From: Streptomyces glaucescens
Lineage (GTDB): Bacteria > Actinomycetota > Actinomycetes > Streptomycetales > Streptomycetaceae
Direction of reading: 5' to 3'
NCBI RefSeq assembly: GCF_000761215.1
Contig: NZ_CP009438.1
Span: forward strand, 992,001-1,056,000
Length of the DNA: 64,000 bases
Position 1 is the stretch's first letter. Each line of letters starts with the position of its first letter. A program made the translations under genes and the position numbers. The notes beneath the pieces are model-generated. The model was not told the origin of the DNA. It did no database searches and worked only from the letters and a program-made list of their open reading frames with translations. Of the stretch, positions 20,599-35,160 are shown piece after piece.

Positions 20599-22443
20599 TC
20601 AGTCCAGCAGCAGCTCGGGGGAATGCAGCTCCAGCCAGGTGTGCAGGTCGAGCACCCGCTCCAGACCGGCCCGGACCGCCACCGTCATGGCCGCCGGGTC
20701 CTGGGCCACGACCGTCTGCGCCCACGCGCGGTCGACCAGGGCGAAGACCTGCGCGTCGGGCGCCGCGATCAGCTCCTTCACCTGCTGCTGCAGGATCGCC
20801 GCGTACCCGGGGTCCTGCGGCGACGGGTACGGGCTCTTGACCCGCTCCACCACCGACCGCGGCATTACATGCGCCGCCGCCTGGCGCAGCAGGCTCTTCT
20901 CCCGGCCGTCGAACGTCTTCATCGACCACGGGGTGTTGTAGACGTACTGCACCAGCTCGTGGTTGCAGAACGGCACGCGGACCTCCAGCCCGACGGCCAT
21001 CGACAGCCGGTCCTTGCGGTCCAGCATGTTGCGCACGAACCGGGTCAGATGGAGGTGGAAGATGGAGCGCATGCGCCGCTCCACCTCGGACTCGCCGTCC
21101 AGGTGCTCCACCTCGGCGAGGGCCGTCGCGTACTGGTCGGCGGTGTACGTGCCCACGTCGAGCCGCTTGCGCAGCCCCGGCTCGATGTGGTCGGTGCGGG
21201 CCGGGAGGCTGAGCGGCGGGATGACCGCCATCCACGGGAACGTCTGGACGCGGGTCAGCGGCTCGTGGTGGAACCAGGGGTACCCGCCGAACACCTCGTC
21301 GGCCGACTCGCCCGACAGCGCCACCGTCGAGCGTTCCCGGATCGCCTTGAACAGCAGGTACAGCGAGCTGTCGAGGTCACCGAAGCCGTTCGGGATGTCC
21401 CGGGCGCCGACGGTCGCGCGCCGCACCGCGGGATCGGAGATGTCGGCCGGGTTCAGCATCACGTCGTGGTGGTCGGACCCCACGTGGGCCGCGACGTCCC
21501 TGACGAACGGCGAGTCCGGGGTCTCGCGCATCTCGTCCGGGACGAAGTTCTCCTCCTGGCCGGCGAAGTCCACCGAGAACGTGCGGACCCGCTCGCCCCG
21601 CAGGGCCAGCCGCTCCGCCGCCAGGCCGGTGATCGCGCTGGAGTCCAGCCCGCCGGAGAGCAGGACGCACTGCGGTACGTCCGAGATCAGCTGCCGGTCG
21701 ACGATCCCGGTGAGCATCTCCCGCACCCGCGCCACGGTGTCGTCCCGGCTGTCCGTGTGCTCGGCGGCCCGCAGCCGCCAGTAGGTCCGCTCCCGCAGGC
21801 CGCGGCGGTCGACGCTGATCAGCGTGCCCGGCAGCATCTCGTGCATGCCCTTGTACAGCGCCCAGCCCGGCGTCTTGGTCTGCGCGAACAGCTCCCGCAG
21901 CCCTTCGGTGTCGACGACCTTGCGCGCCAGCGGGTTCGCCAGGATCGCCTTGGGCTCGGAGCCGAACAGCACACCGTCCGGCGTGGGGTAGTAGTAGAGC
22001 GGCTTGATCCCCATGCGGTCGCGCACGAGCAGCAGCTTCTGCTCCCGCTCGTCCCAGACCGCGAACGCGTACATCCCGTCGAGGTGGTCGACGAGGCTCT
22101 CGCCCCACTCCAGGTAGCCGTGCAGCACCACCTCCGTGTCGCTGTCCGTCCGGAAGGCGTGCCCGAGCGACGTCAGCCGCCGGCGCAGCTCCTGGAAGTT
22201 GTAGGCCTCACCGGAGTACACCAGGGCGACCTCGCCGGCCGGGGTGCTCACGCTCATCGGCTGCGTTCCGCCGGGCAGGTCGATGATGGCCAGGCGCCGG
22301 TGACCGAGGCCGACGTGGGTGCGCACGAAGGTGCCCCGGCCGTCCGGCCCGCGGCAGGCCATGGTCTCGGTCATCGCATCGAGCGTCTCGCCCCGGTGCG
22401 TCAAGTCGGCGTCGAACGACACCCATCCCGCGATCCCGCACAT
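20599..22443 (-). CDS. asnB: asparagine synthase-type glutamine-dependent amidotransferase
   Basis: The 614-aa protein is a class II glutamine amidotransferase. Met1-Cys2 (MCGIAGWV) places the nucleophilic Cys at the N-terminus after Met removal, which fixes ATG 22443 as the start. The glutaminase domain runs to ~residue 210. The synthetase domain has the ATP pyrophosphatase loop LLSGGLDSSAITGL (~265-278) and SGESADEVFGGYPWF. It activates a carboxylate as acyl-AMP and transfers ammonia. It lies 87 bp after the EntF-like NRPS gene and shares its terminator. It may therefore make free Asn, or more interestingly amidate a pathway intermediate, as AsnB homologues do in some antibiotic pathways. 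The substrate is open. Confidence 0.92.
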   Translation of the reverse strand: MCGIAGWVSFDADLTHRGETLDAMTETMACRGPDGRGTFVRTHVGLGHRRLAIIDLPGGTQPMSVSTPAGEVALVYSGEAYNFQELRRRLTSLGHAFRTDSDTEVVLHGYLEWGESLVDHLDGMYAFAVWDEREQKLLLVRDRMGIKPLYYYPTPDGVLFGSEPKAILANPLARKVVDTEGLRELFAQTKTPGWALYKGMHEMLPGTLISVDRRGLRERTYWRLRAAEHTDSRDDTVARVREMLTGIVDRQLISDVPQCVLLSGGLDSSAITGLAAERLALRGERVRTFSVDFAGQEENFVPDEMRETPDSPFVRDVAAHVGSDHHDVMLNPADISDPAVRRATVGARDIPNGFGDLDSSLYLLFKAIRERSTVALSGESADEVFGGYPWFHHEPLTRVQTFPWMAVIPPLSLPARTDHIEPGLRKRLDVGTYTADQYATALAEVEHLDGESEVERRMRSIFHLHLTRFVRNMLDRKDRLSMAVGLEVRVPFCNHELVQYVYNTPWSMKTFDGREKSLLRQAAAHVMPRSVVERVKSPYPSPQDPGYAAILQQQVKELIAAPDAQVFALVDRAWAQTVVAQDPAAMTVAVRAGLERVLDLHTWLELHSPELLLD

Positions 22444-22530
22444 TTCACAACCCCATTTCCCTACGATTCCGTGCTGTGGCAGGCGACGCACCGGCGGTCG
22501 GCGCGCGCGGGCGGGCCGACGGACCGGCCG

Positions 22531-26496
<3,966 letters not shown>

Positions 26497-26565
26497 TCAC
26501 GAACCCCCCGGTTTCAGATCAGACTGATATCGGGAGCCTACCCAGCACGGTGATCACGCCACAAT

Positions 26566-26592
26566 GTTCACTTCACCCCAGCCCATGTGAAC
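26566..26592. promoter_or_regulatory. inverted repeat ahead of the C-A-PCP-TE gene
   Basis: GTTCAC (26566-26571) and GTGAAC (26587-26592) form an exact inverted repeat with a 15-nt spacer, 70 bp upstream of the NRPS start. The 156-bp gap around it is AT-richer than its surroundings, so a promoter inside the larger operon is plausible. Confidence 0.4.
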
Positions 26593-26652
26593 TCTGCACG
26601 GTGAGCGGGGGTGAGGCGTTTTACCGCATTCCCGGTGGCGATTTCCGCCGGG

Positions 26653-28149
26653 TCACCCGATCGGGCGCAGGCGCAGTTCCCGGTCCGCGGCGAGGGCGAG
26701 CAGGTCGGCGTCATGGCTGATGAGCAGGACCACCGCGCCGCCCTCGGCCACATCGCGCATGGTGCGGGTCATGGAGCGCAGATGGCGGCGGTCGACGCCG
26801 GAGCTGGGCTCGTCGAAGATGACGACGCGGCGCCCGCTGAGGCGGGCCGTGGCGACGACCAGACGCTGCTGCTGGCCGCCGGAGAGCGACAGCGGGTGGC
26901 GCTCGTCGAAGTGGTCCAGGTCGAGGTCGGCGAGCACGGTGGCGGCGTGGGGCGCCTGTTCCGGGACGGCACCGAGCCGCAGTTCGGCGGTGACGCTGTC
27001 GGTGAAGAGCTGCCGCTGGACGTCCTGCATGACGATCGCCGTCTCGCGCTGGCGCCGTGAGCGGGACATCGTGCGGCCGTCGAGGAGCACCTCGCCGGAG
27101 TGGCGCTGGAGCCCGGCCAGGACACGGGCGAGGGTGGTCTTGCCCGCGCCGTTCGGGCCCGTGACCGCGGTGATGACTCCGGCGGGCAGGTGGGCTTCCG
27201 TGATGTCGAGGACGGGGCGCCCGCGGAACGCGCACCGGATGCCGCGCAGCACCACGCCGCCGCCGGCCGTCTCCCCGCCTGCCGTCTCCCGGCCGGCCGC
27301 GGGTGCGACGGCGGTCGCGCCACCGGCCGCGCTCGTGGACTCGGTGTCCTCGGGCCGGCTCTCGCCGGGCTCGACGCTGGGGCCGTACGCGGACGCCGGC
27401 GCCACGTGGACCCGCTCGGGCGCGTCGAGGCTGCGCAGGCCCTCTTCCCGCATCATCTCCTCGGTCAGCGAGGGGAATTCGTCCCTGCACCACTCCTTCG
27501 CGACGCGGCCGTCCTGCATCACCACGATGCGGTCGGCGAGTTCGCGCAGGTAGTGCAGGCGGTGCTCGGCGATGACGAGGGTGGTGCCCCGTTCCCTGAG
27601 GTGGCGCAGGATGGCGGTGAGGTCCGCGATGCCCTGCGGGGACAGGTTGGAGGTGGGTTCGTCGAGCAGCAGCGCCGGCGGCCCGTGGGTGACGGCCGCC
27701 GCGCACGCCACCCGCTGCTGCTGCCCGCCCGACAGTTCGCGCAGCCGCCCGTCGAGTTCGTCGAGGCGGAACTCGGCGACGACCTCCCGGACCCGTTCGC
27801 GGATGCGCTCCGGCGGGGTGCCGAAGTTCTCCAGGGCGAAGGCGAGTTCGGTGTCGATGGTGTCGGTGAAGAACTGGCGGCGCGGATGCTGGAGCACCGT
27901 GCCCGTCACCCGCCCGACCTGGGCGAGATCGGTGATCGGCTCCCCCGCGACGCGGACCTCCCCTTCCAGCTTCCCGTCGTGGAAGTGCGGGATCAGGCCG
28001 TTCATCAGGCGCAGCGCCGAGCTCTTGCCCGATCCGCTGGGCCCGCACACCACCACGGTCTCGCCGCGCCGGATGTGCAGGTCGAGACCGTCCAGTACGG
28101 CCGTGTCACCGCCCTGGTACGCCCATCGGACGTTCCTCAGCTCGATCAT
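26653..28149 (-). CDS. ECF transporter double ATPase (EcfA-EcfA')
   Basis: The 498-aa protein has two ABC ATPase domains in one chain. Domain 1 has Walker A GPSGSGKSSA (~34-43) and signature LSGGQQQRVA with Walker B LLLDEPTSNLS. Domain 2 has GPNGAGKTTL, LSGGQQQRLV and VIFDEPSSGVD. An Ala/Glu/Gly-rich linker of ~50 residues separates them. It overlaps the T-component gene by ATGA, so S, T and A are one translational unit. The module energises uptake of a small substrate through the S-component. In this context the cargo may be the metal, the metallophore complex or a cofactor. Confidence 0.93.
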   Translation of the reverse strand: MIELRNVRWAYQGGDTAVLDGLDLHIRRGETVVVCGPSGSGKSSALRLMNGLIPHFHDGKLEGEVRVAGEPITDLAQVGRVTGTVLQHPRRQFFTDTIDTELAFALENFGTPPERIRERVREVVAEFRLDELDGRLRELSGGQQQRVACAAAVTHGPPALLLDEPTSNLSPQGIADLTAILRHLRERGTTLVIAEHRLHYLRELADRIVVMQDGRVAKEWCRDEFPSLTEEMMREEGLRSLDAPERVHVAPASAYGPSVEPGESRPEDTESTSAAGGATAVAPAAGRETAGGETAGGGVVLRGIRCAFRGRPVLDITEAHLPAGVITAVTGPNGAGKTTLARVLAGLQRHSGEVLLDGRTMSRSRRQRETAIVMQDVQRQLFTDSVTAELRLGAVPEQAPHAATVLADLDLDHFDERHPLSLSGGQQQRLVVATARLSGRRVVIFDEPSSGVDRRHLRSMTRTMRDVAEGGAVVLLISHDADLLALAADRELRLRPIG

Positions 28150-28916
28150 CGTCCGGCCTCCCACAGCAGGGTCGCCGTCACGAGCGCCGCCACCACGATC
28201 ACGGCGACCACGTCGGCGGGGCCGAACCGCGGCGGGTGCATCGAGGTGGGCCGCGGTTGTGAGCCCAGCCCGCGCAGCAGCGCGGACGCCGAGAGGTCCT
28301 CCGCGGAGCGCAGGCTCGACGCGATGAGCGGCACCGTGAAGTACTCGATGCTGCGGACCGGGTGGCGCAGCATGTCCAGCCAGCCGCCGAGCCCGCGCAG
28401 CCGCATGGCGTCCCGCACCGCCCGCGCCTCGGCGATGATGGTGGGGACGAAGCGCAGCAGCACCGACCCCGACACGGTGAACGCGTGGGGTACCCGCATC
28501 GACCGCAGCGCGGCGGTGAACCGGGTCGGCGGGACGGTCTCGATCAGGTGCGCGGCGATGCCCGCCACGGCCACCAGGCGGAGCGAGAAGCCGCCCATGA
28601 CGCCGATGATGCCGAGGATCGGCCACGGGGCGGCGAGCGGGAGCAGATAGGCCACCGCGGCGGCGGTCGCCGCGGCCAGCGGCAGGGCGAGCACCCGCCG
28701 CCAGGCCCGCTCGGACACGGCCAGCAGCATCCCCGCGACCAGTGCGGCCGGGACGAACAGCAGGCCGCCGGGGGCCATGATGGTGATGCTGGCGGCCAGC
28801 AGGATCGCCACCGCGGTACGCGGGTCCAGTGTCCGTCGCGAGACGGCCCCCTCCGGTGGGGCGGGGACCGTCACGCCGAGGGCCGAGGTGCCGAGCTGGG
28901 GACTCGTGCCGCTCAC
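28146..28916 (-). CDS. ECF transporter T-component (EcfT)
   Basis: The 256-aa membrane protein has about six hydrophobic segments. Two Ala-Arg-Gly-type coupling motifs that contact the ATPases are visible (AMRLRGLG and SALLRGLG). GTG at 28916 overlaps the S-component stop (GTGA), and the gene's own stop overlaps the ATPase start (ATGA). EcfT is the scaffold linking ATPases to the substrate-binding S-component. Confidence 0.9.
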   Translation of the reverse strand: MSGTSPQLGTSALGVTVPAPPEGAVSRRTLDPRTAVAILLAASITIMAPGGLLFVPAALVAGMLLAVSERAWRRVLALPLAAATAAAVAYLLPLAAPWPILGIIGVMGGFSLRLVAVAGIAAHLIETVPPTRFTAALRSMRVPHAFTVSGSVLLRFVPTIIAEARAVRDAMRLRGLGGWLDMLRHPVRSIEYFTVPLIASSLRSAEDLSASALLRGLGSQPRPTSMHPPRFGPADVVAVIVVAALVTATLLWEAGR

Positions 28917-29527
28917 ACCAGTCCGGCTTTCCGGAAGTGCTTGTCCAGCAGGCGCAGGCCGAGCGCGCCGCCGATCAGCCCGAACACCACCGTGGACAGG
29001 TCGAACGCGATCAGCACGCCGGGCGACAGCAGCGAGTCCAGCTTCTCGACGTAGTCCGGGTCCATCTCCGCCATGTACGGGCTGGAGAGGAACTCGTCGC
29101 GGGCGTAGAACATCGGCAGGAACAGCCCGACGAACCAGGTGCTGAAGGCGGCGTAGGCGAGCACGCTCAGCTGCCGCGAGCGGTACCGGCCGGCGTACAG
29201 CAGCGCCTCGGCGATCAGCGCGCCCAGCACGCCGACGAGCAGGGTGACCGGGGGGCTGCCGATGAGGAGCATGAAGCCGGTCACGATGACCGCGAGGACG
29301 GTGACCATGCCGGCGTGCTTCACCCGGGTGAGGAAGAGCATGAAGGGCACGCCCGCCGCGACGATGCTGAGCGCGCTGGTGACCAGGGTCATCACCGGGC
29401 TGATGAACTCGAGCAGGTTGAACAACCCCACCGTCACGATGTACAGCGCTCCGAAGACGCCGATGTTGATGAGGTCTCTGGGGCTCATACGGAAATCGAG
29501 ACGGTGCTCGGTGACTTCGACGGTCAC
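28913..29527 (-). CDS. ECF S-component, Trep_Strep/MptD-like membrane protein
   Basis: The 204-aa protein has six hydrophobic helices. Its N-terminal MSPRDLINIGVFGALYIVTV resembles the Trep_Strep family of S-components. The substrate of this family is largely unknown; members occur near siderophore genes. It has a GTG start at 29527 with GGA-type purines upstream. Position directly after the type II thioesterase and before T and A components supports a dedicated uptake system. Confidence 0.82.
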   Translation of the reverse strand: MTVEVTEHRLDFRMSPRDLINIGVFGALYIVTVGLFNLLEFISPVMTLVTSALSIVAAGVPFMLFLTRVKHAGMVTVLAVIVTGFMLLIGSPPVTLLVGVLGALIAEALLYAGRYRSRQLSVLAYAAFSTWFVGLFLPMFYARDEFLSSPYMAEMDPDYVEKLDSLLSPGVLIAFDLSTVVFGLIGGALGLRLLDKHFRKAGLV

Positions 29528-29594
29528 GGTGTTCTGTCCTTACCTCGGCTGGGGGTGTGTATGAGGAGGCGCCGTCCGGTCCGGCGGGCGGCGG

Positions 29595-30398
29595 TCACGG
29601 GGCGGAGGGCCAGGAGATCGCCGATGTCTCGGACGCCTTGCGGGCCCGCGTCGTGAGGAGGTCGACGACCACGTCGCGGTGTTCCTCCAGGTAGAAGTGA
29701 CCGCCTTCGAAGGTGCGCAGCTCGCATGCGCCGTCGGTGACCTCGCGCCATCCCTCGGCCTCCCACGCGTGGATCTCGGGATCGCGGTCGCCGTACAGCA
29801 CGGTGACCGGCGTGCTCAGCCGTGTGCCGGGGGCCGGCCGGTAGGTCTCGCTCAGCCGGTAGTCGCCCCGGATGATGGGCAGGAACGCCTGGATCAGCGC
29901 GGCGTTGTCCAGGATGTCGCGGTGGGTCGCCTCGGTGCGGCGCAGTTCCTCGATCAGCTCCTCGTCGCTGCCCAGGTGCACCCGGCCCGGCCGGGTCAGC
30001 TGCGGGGCCGGGTGCCCCGACACGACCAGCGCCGTGGGCGGTTCGCCCGCCGCCGTGAGCCGGCGGGCGGTCTCGTAGGCGACGACGGCTCCCATGCTGT
30101 GGCCGAACAGGACGGTCGGCAGCGGGGGTCCGTCGGCCCGGTCCGTCAGGTCGGCCGCCAGCGCGGCGGCGACGCCCTGGAGCTTGGCCGGCACCGGATC
30201 GGAGTAACGGTCCTCCCGGCCCGGGTACTGGGCGGCGAGGAACTCGACGTCCCAGGGTGCCGCCGCGGCCCACGCCCGGTAGTAGCTGGCGCTGCCGCCG
30301 CCGTGCGGGAACAGCAGCACCCGGGCCCGGGCGTAGGGTCGTGGCGTGAGGCGGCGGAACGCGCCGATGTGACGGTCCCGCGACACGGCATCGAACAT
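29595..30398 (-). CDS. type II thioesterase (editing)
   Basis: This 267-aa alpha/beta hydrolase of the GrsT/RifR group has LLFPHGGGSASYYRAW, the nucleophile elbow GHSMGAVVAYE and the C-terminal GGHFYLEEH. It hydrolyses mis-primed or stalled acyl groups from carrier proteins. Unlike the two TE domains fused to the NRPSs in this cluster, it keeps the normal Ser. It starts almost directly after the ABC half-transporter stop. A second type II TE lies at 53.9 kb. Confidence 0.9.
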   Translation of the reverse strand: MFDAVSRDRHIGAFRRLTPRPYARARVLLFPHGGGSASYYRAWAAAAPWDVEFLAAQYPGREDRYSDPVPAKLQGVAAALAADLTDRADGPPLPTVLFGHSMGAVVAYETARRLTAAGEPPTALVVSGHPAPQLTRPGRVHLGSDEELIEELRRTEATHRDILDNAALIQAFLPIIRGDYRLSETYRPAPGTRLSTPVTVLYGDRDPEIHAWEAEGWREVTDGACELRTFEGGHFYLEEHRDVVVDLLTTRARKASETSAISWPSAP

Positions 30399-30399
30399 C

Positions 30400-32111
30400 T
30401 CAGTCCCTCACCACCGGGGCCATGGCAATGCTCCAGAAGTCGGCGTAGCGCCCGCCGCGGCGCAGCAGCTCGTCGTGGCTGCCCTCCTCCACGACCTGGC
30501 CGGCCTCCAGGAAGACGACCCGGTCGGCGCGCCGGACGGTCTTCATCCGGTGCGCCACCATCACGACCGTCCGGCCCGCCATCAGGCGTTCGATGCCCTC
30601 GTGCACGGCGGCCTCGTTGACCGGGTCGAGCGCGGAGGTCACCTCGTCCAGCAGCACGATGGGGGCGTCCTTCAGCAGGGCGCGCGCGATGGAGACGCGC
30701 TGGCGCTCGCCGCCGGACAGCAGGGCGCCGCCCTCGCCGACGTTGGCCTCCCAGCCGCCGGGCAGGCGCTCGATCACCTCGTCGAGGCGGGCGGCGGTGG
30801 CGGCGGCCCGCACCTCGGCGTCGGTGGCGTCGGGGCGGCCGAGCCGTACGTTCTCCTCGATGGTGCCGTCGAAGAGGTAGACGTTCTGGAAGACGATGGC
30901 GATCCGCGCCATCAGCACCTCGGGGTCGATCGCGCGCACGTCGACCCCGCCCACGCGGACGGCGCCCGAGTCCACGTCGTAGAAGCGCGCGAGGAGCTGC
31001 AGCAGGGTGGACTTGCCGGCGCCCGACGGGCCGACGACCGCGAGGCTCTGCCCCTGGGGGACGGACAGCGAGGCGTCGTCGATGACCGTGCGGTCGCCCT
31101 GGCGGAAGACGACGGAGTCGAACTCCAGGTCGTGACGGGTCGGTTCGACCGGGTCGGCGGCCTCCGGAAGCGGCTCGGTGGTGAGCACCCCGTCGAGCCG
31201 CGCCAGCACCGACCTCGCGCCGCGGAGCTTGCCGGCGATGTCCGTCAGGGACAGCAGCGGGTCGGCGCTGCGGGCGGCGAGCACCAGGATGGTCAGGATC
31301 TCGGCGACCCCGATGTCCCCGTCGAGCGCGAGGTAGGCGCCGAGGACCAGCAGCCCCGTGAACATCGCCTGGACGGTGAGGGTCAGGCCGACCACGCCGG
31401 GCAGCGCGGACAGCGCGGTGCGGCGGGAGACCCGCTGGACCTCCTTGAGCGAGTCGTCGAGCAGCCGGAAGCGCTCGGCGGTCCGGCCGCCGGCCCGCAG
31501 CACGGGCTGTGCCTGGAGGTATTCGATGACCCGGCCGGTGGCCTCGTGGTCGCGTTCCTCGCGTTCGGCGTCCTGGGCGGCGGTCGAGCGCGCGGTGCGG
31601 ATCTGGATGGCCGCCACGACCGGTGCGGCGACCAGGGCGGCGAGTCCCATCTGCCAGTTGAAGACGAGCATCACGGCGACGATCGTCAGGGGCGTGACGC
31701 AGGCGGAGATGAACGGCGCCAGCAGGTGGGCGATCACGCTCATCGCGTCCAGCACGCCGCGGCTGGCCAGGACGGACACCTCGCCGAGGCGGCCCGCGCT
31801 GTACCAGCCGATGGGCAGCCGGGCGAGGTGGTCGCCGAGGCGGTGGTACATGCCGCGCAGCATGGTGGTGCCGACGCGGAACCCGAACAGGTCGCTGATG
31901 TAGCGCAGTGCGGCGTAGACCACGAAGGCGGCGCCGAACGCGATCAGCCAGGGCCAGGCGTCCTCGGGAGTGTCCCCGAACAGCTCCCTGAGCACGGGCA
32001 CCACCAGCGCGTACGACAGGCCCTCGGCCACCGCGGTGAGCGTCATCAGGATCACGGTGCGGCGCAACGGCTGGGCGTACTCGCGGCCCAGCACGCGCAG
32101 CAGCATTCGAA

Positions 32112-32115
<4 letters not shown>
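30400..32115 (-). CDS. ABC half-transporter, exporter fold (YbtQ/IrtB-like)
   Basis: The 571-aa protein has an N-terminal six-helix transmembrane domain (~1-310) and a C-terminal ATPase with VGPSGAGKSTLLQLLARFY, LSGGERQRVSIARALL and VLLDEVTSALDP. It overlaps the upstream half-transporter gene by ATGA, so the two should form a heterodimer. Pairs of this type next to salicyl-thiazoline or mycobactin genes (YbtP/YbtQ, IrtA/IrtB) import ferric siderophores despite the exporter fold, so import is the preferred reading. Export cannot be excluded from sequence. Confidence 0.92.
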
Positions 32116-33950
<1,835 letters not shown>

Positions 33951-33963
33951 CGGTCTCCCATCG

Positions 33964-33985
33964 ATTTTAAAACGCGTTCCGATAT
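33964..33985. promoter_or_regulatory. operator-like dyad before the ABC transporter operon
   Basis: The left half ATTTTAAAAC and right half GTTCCGATAT flank a GC spacer, with 6 of 10 dyad positions matching. Over its 22 bp it is identical at 17 positions to the site at 58413-58434. It lies 14 bp upstream of the ATG, in a position to block transcription or ribosome access. It is probably bound by the TetR protein encoded at 58.5 kb. Confidence 0.55.
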
Positions 33986-34031
33986 TACTCTAGCGTGGAC
34001 CGGCTCGATGGGCCACCGACCGGGCGGCACG

Positions 34032-34067
34032 GCCTTCCGGACGGTGTCCCGCCACCGTCCGGAAGGC
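34032..34067 (-). terminator. 15-bp-stem hairpin ending the thiazoline NRPS operon
   Basis: GCCTTCCGGACGGTG pairs perfectly with CACCGTCCGGAAGGC across the 6-nt loop TCCCGC. It begins 8 nt after the reductase stop. It separates the NRPS operon from the promoter of the ABC operon. Confidence 0.85.
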
Positions 34068-34074
34068 TCCCGGG

Positions 34075-35160
34075 CTACAGGTCGGCGACGGTCAGCGGCG
34101 CTCCGGGATCGGGGTGCGCGACCTCCGGATAGCCCAGTGCCTCGGTCAGTTCCTGCCAGGCGCGGGCGACGGCCAGATGGCGCTGACCGCCCCGCAGCGG
34201 GTCGGCGCCCGCCTCGGCGCGCTCACGCAGCCGGTCGAGCGCGGTCAGCACCCCCTCCCCCCACACGTCGTGCAGCGCGGCGGCCCAGGTCGGCGTCCGC
34301 GGATCACCCACGTAGGCGCCCGTGACGTTCAGCCCGTCCGGCCACCGCTCCCCCGCCTCCTCGGGGTCCGGCAGGAAGTGCCCCGTCGCGTCGGACGGCA
34401 TGCGCAGCACCGGGCTCCACAGCACCGGGCCGTGGGTGTTGGCCAGCATCAGGTTGCCCGCGTCGGTGCCGACGGTGATGCGGTGCAGCAGCAGGCTGGA
34501 GCTGTCGTCCCCCGCCTGCATCCGGTTCTCCACGCGCAGGGTCAGCGGGACGCCCGCGATCTGCCCGTCCACCCCGGTCAGCGGACGGCCGGCCGTGTCG
34601 GCCGGCGGGGACAGCGACCAGGGCCGCAGCCCGTCGAAGATCTCCGCCAGGATGTCGAGCAGGTCGAAGGAGACCTGCACCGCGCACAGCGCGTCGACGA
34701 ACACCGGTTCGCGCAGCTCGACGAGCCGGCGGGCGGACGAGATGAACCGCCGGACCGGTTCGAGGTGCGGGTAGAAGGTGTTCACCATGTACTGGGTCCC
34801 GGCCCGGCGCGCCACCCGCAGGCAGTCCGCCAGTTCGGTCGGGTGCAGCGGGTGCTCCTGGAGCACGTGCACCCCGCGGTCCAGCAGGGCCCGGGCCAGC
34901 TCGGCGCCCCGGCCGCCGCCGACCGCGGTCGACACGACGACACAGGCCGCGTCGATGTCGTCGGGCAGGTCCTCGACCGCGCCGTACAGCGGAACGCCGT
35001 ACTCCTTGGCCAGGGCCACCGAGCGGTCGCTGCCCCGGGCGACGATGCCGGCCAGCCGGTAGCGCTCGGGGGCGGCCCGGGCCAGCGCCGAGAGGTACAC
35101 CTGGCCGAAGCGGGTGCCGCACACGACGACCCGCATCGGGCCCGGCCGCACGCCCGTCAT
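34075..35160 (-). CDS. thiazolinyl imide reductase (PchG/Irp3-like)
   Basis: The 361-aa protein belongs to the Gfo/Idh/MocA-like oxidoreductases. It has an N-terminal NADPH-binding strand (MRVVVCGTRFGQVYLSAL, one of the family's modified glycine motifs), HVLQEHPLHPTEL, and the central QYMVNTFYPHLEPVR segment typical of thiazolinyl imide reductases. These reduce a carrier-bound thiazoline to a thiazolidine during pyochelin, yersiniabactin and thiazostatin-type assembly. ATG 35160 overlaps the NRPS stop (ATGA), so the partner is the upstream Cy-A-PCP-TE protein. The predicted role is to reduce the second heterocycle. Confidence 0.9.
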   Translation of the reverse strand: MTGVRPGPMRVVVCGTRFGQVYLSALARAAPERYRLAGIVARGSDRSVALAKEYGVPLYGAVEDLPDDIDAACVVVSTAVGGGRGAELARALLDRGVHVLQEHPLHPTELADCLRVARRAGTQYMVNTFYPHLEPVRRFISSARRLVELREPVFVDALCAVQVSFDLLDILAEIFDGLRPWSLSPPADTAGRPLTGVDGQIAGVPLTLRVENRMQAGDDSSSLLLHRITVGTDAGNLMLANTHGPVLWSPVLRMPSDATGHFLPDPEEAGERWPDGLNVTGAYVGDPRTPTWAAALHDVWGEGVLTALDRLRERAEAGADPLRGGQRHLAVARAWQELTEALGYPEVAHPDPGAPLTVADL

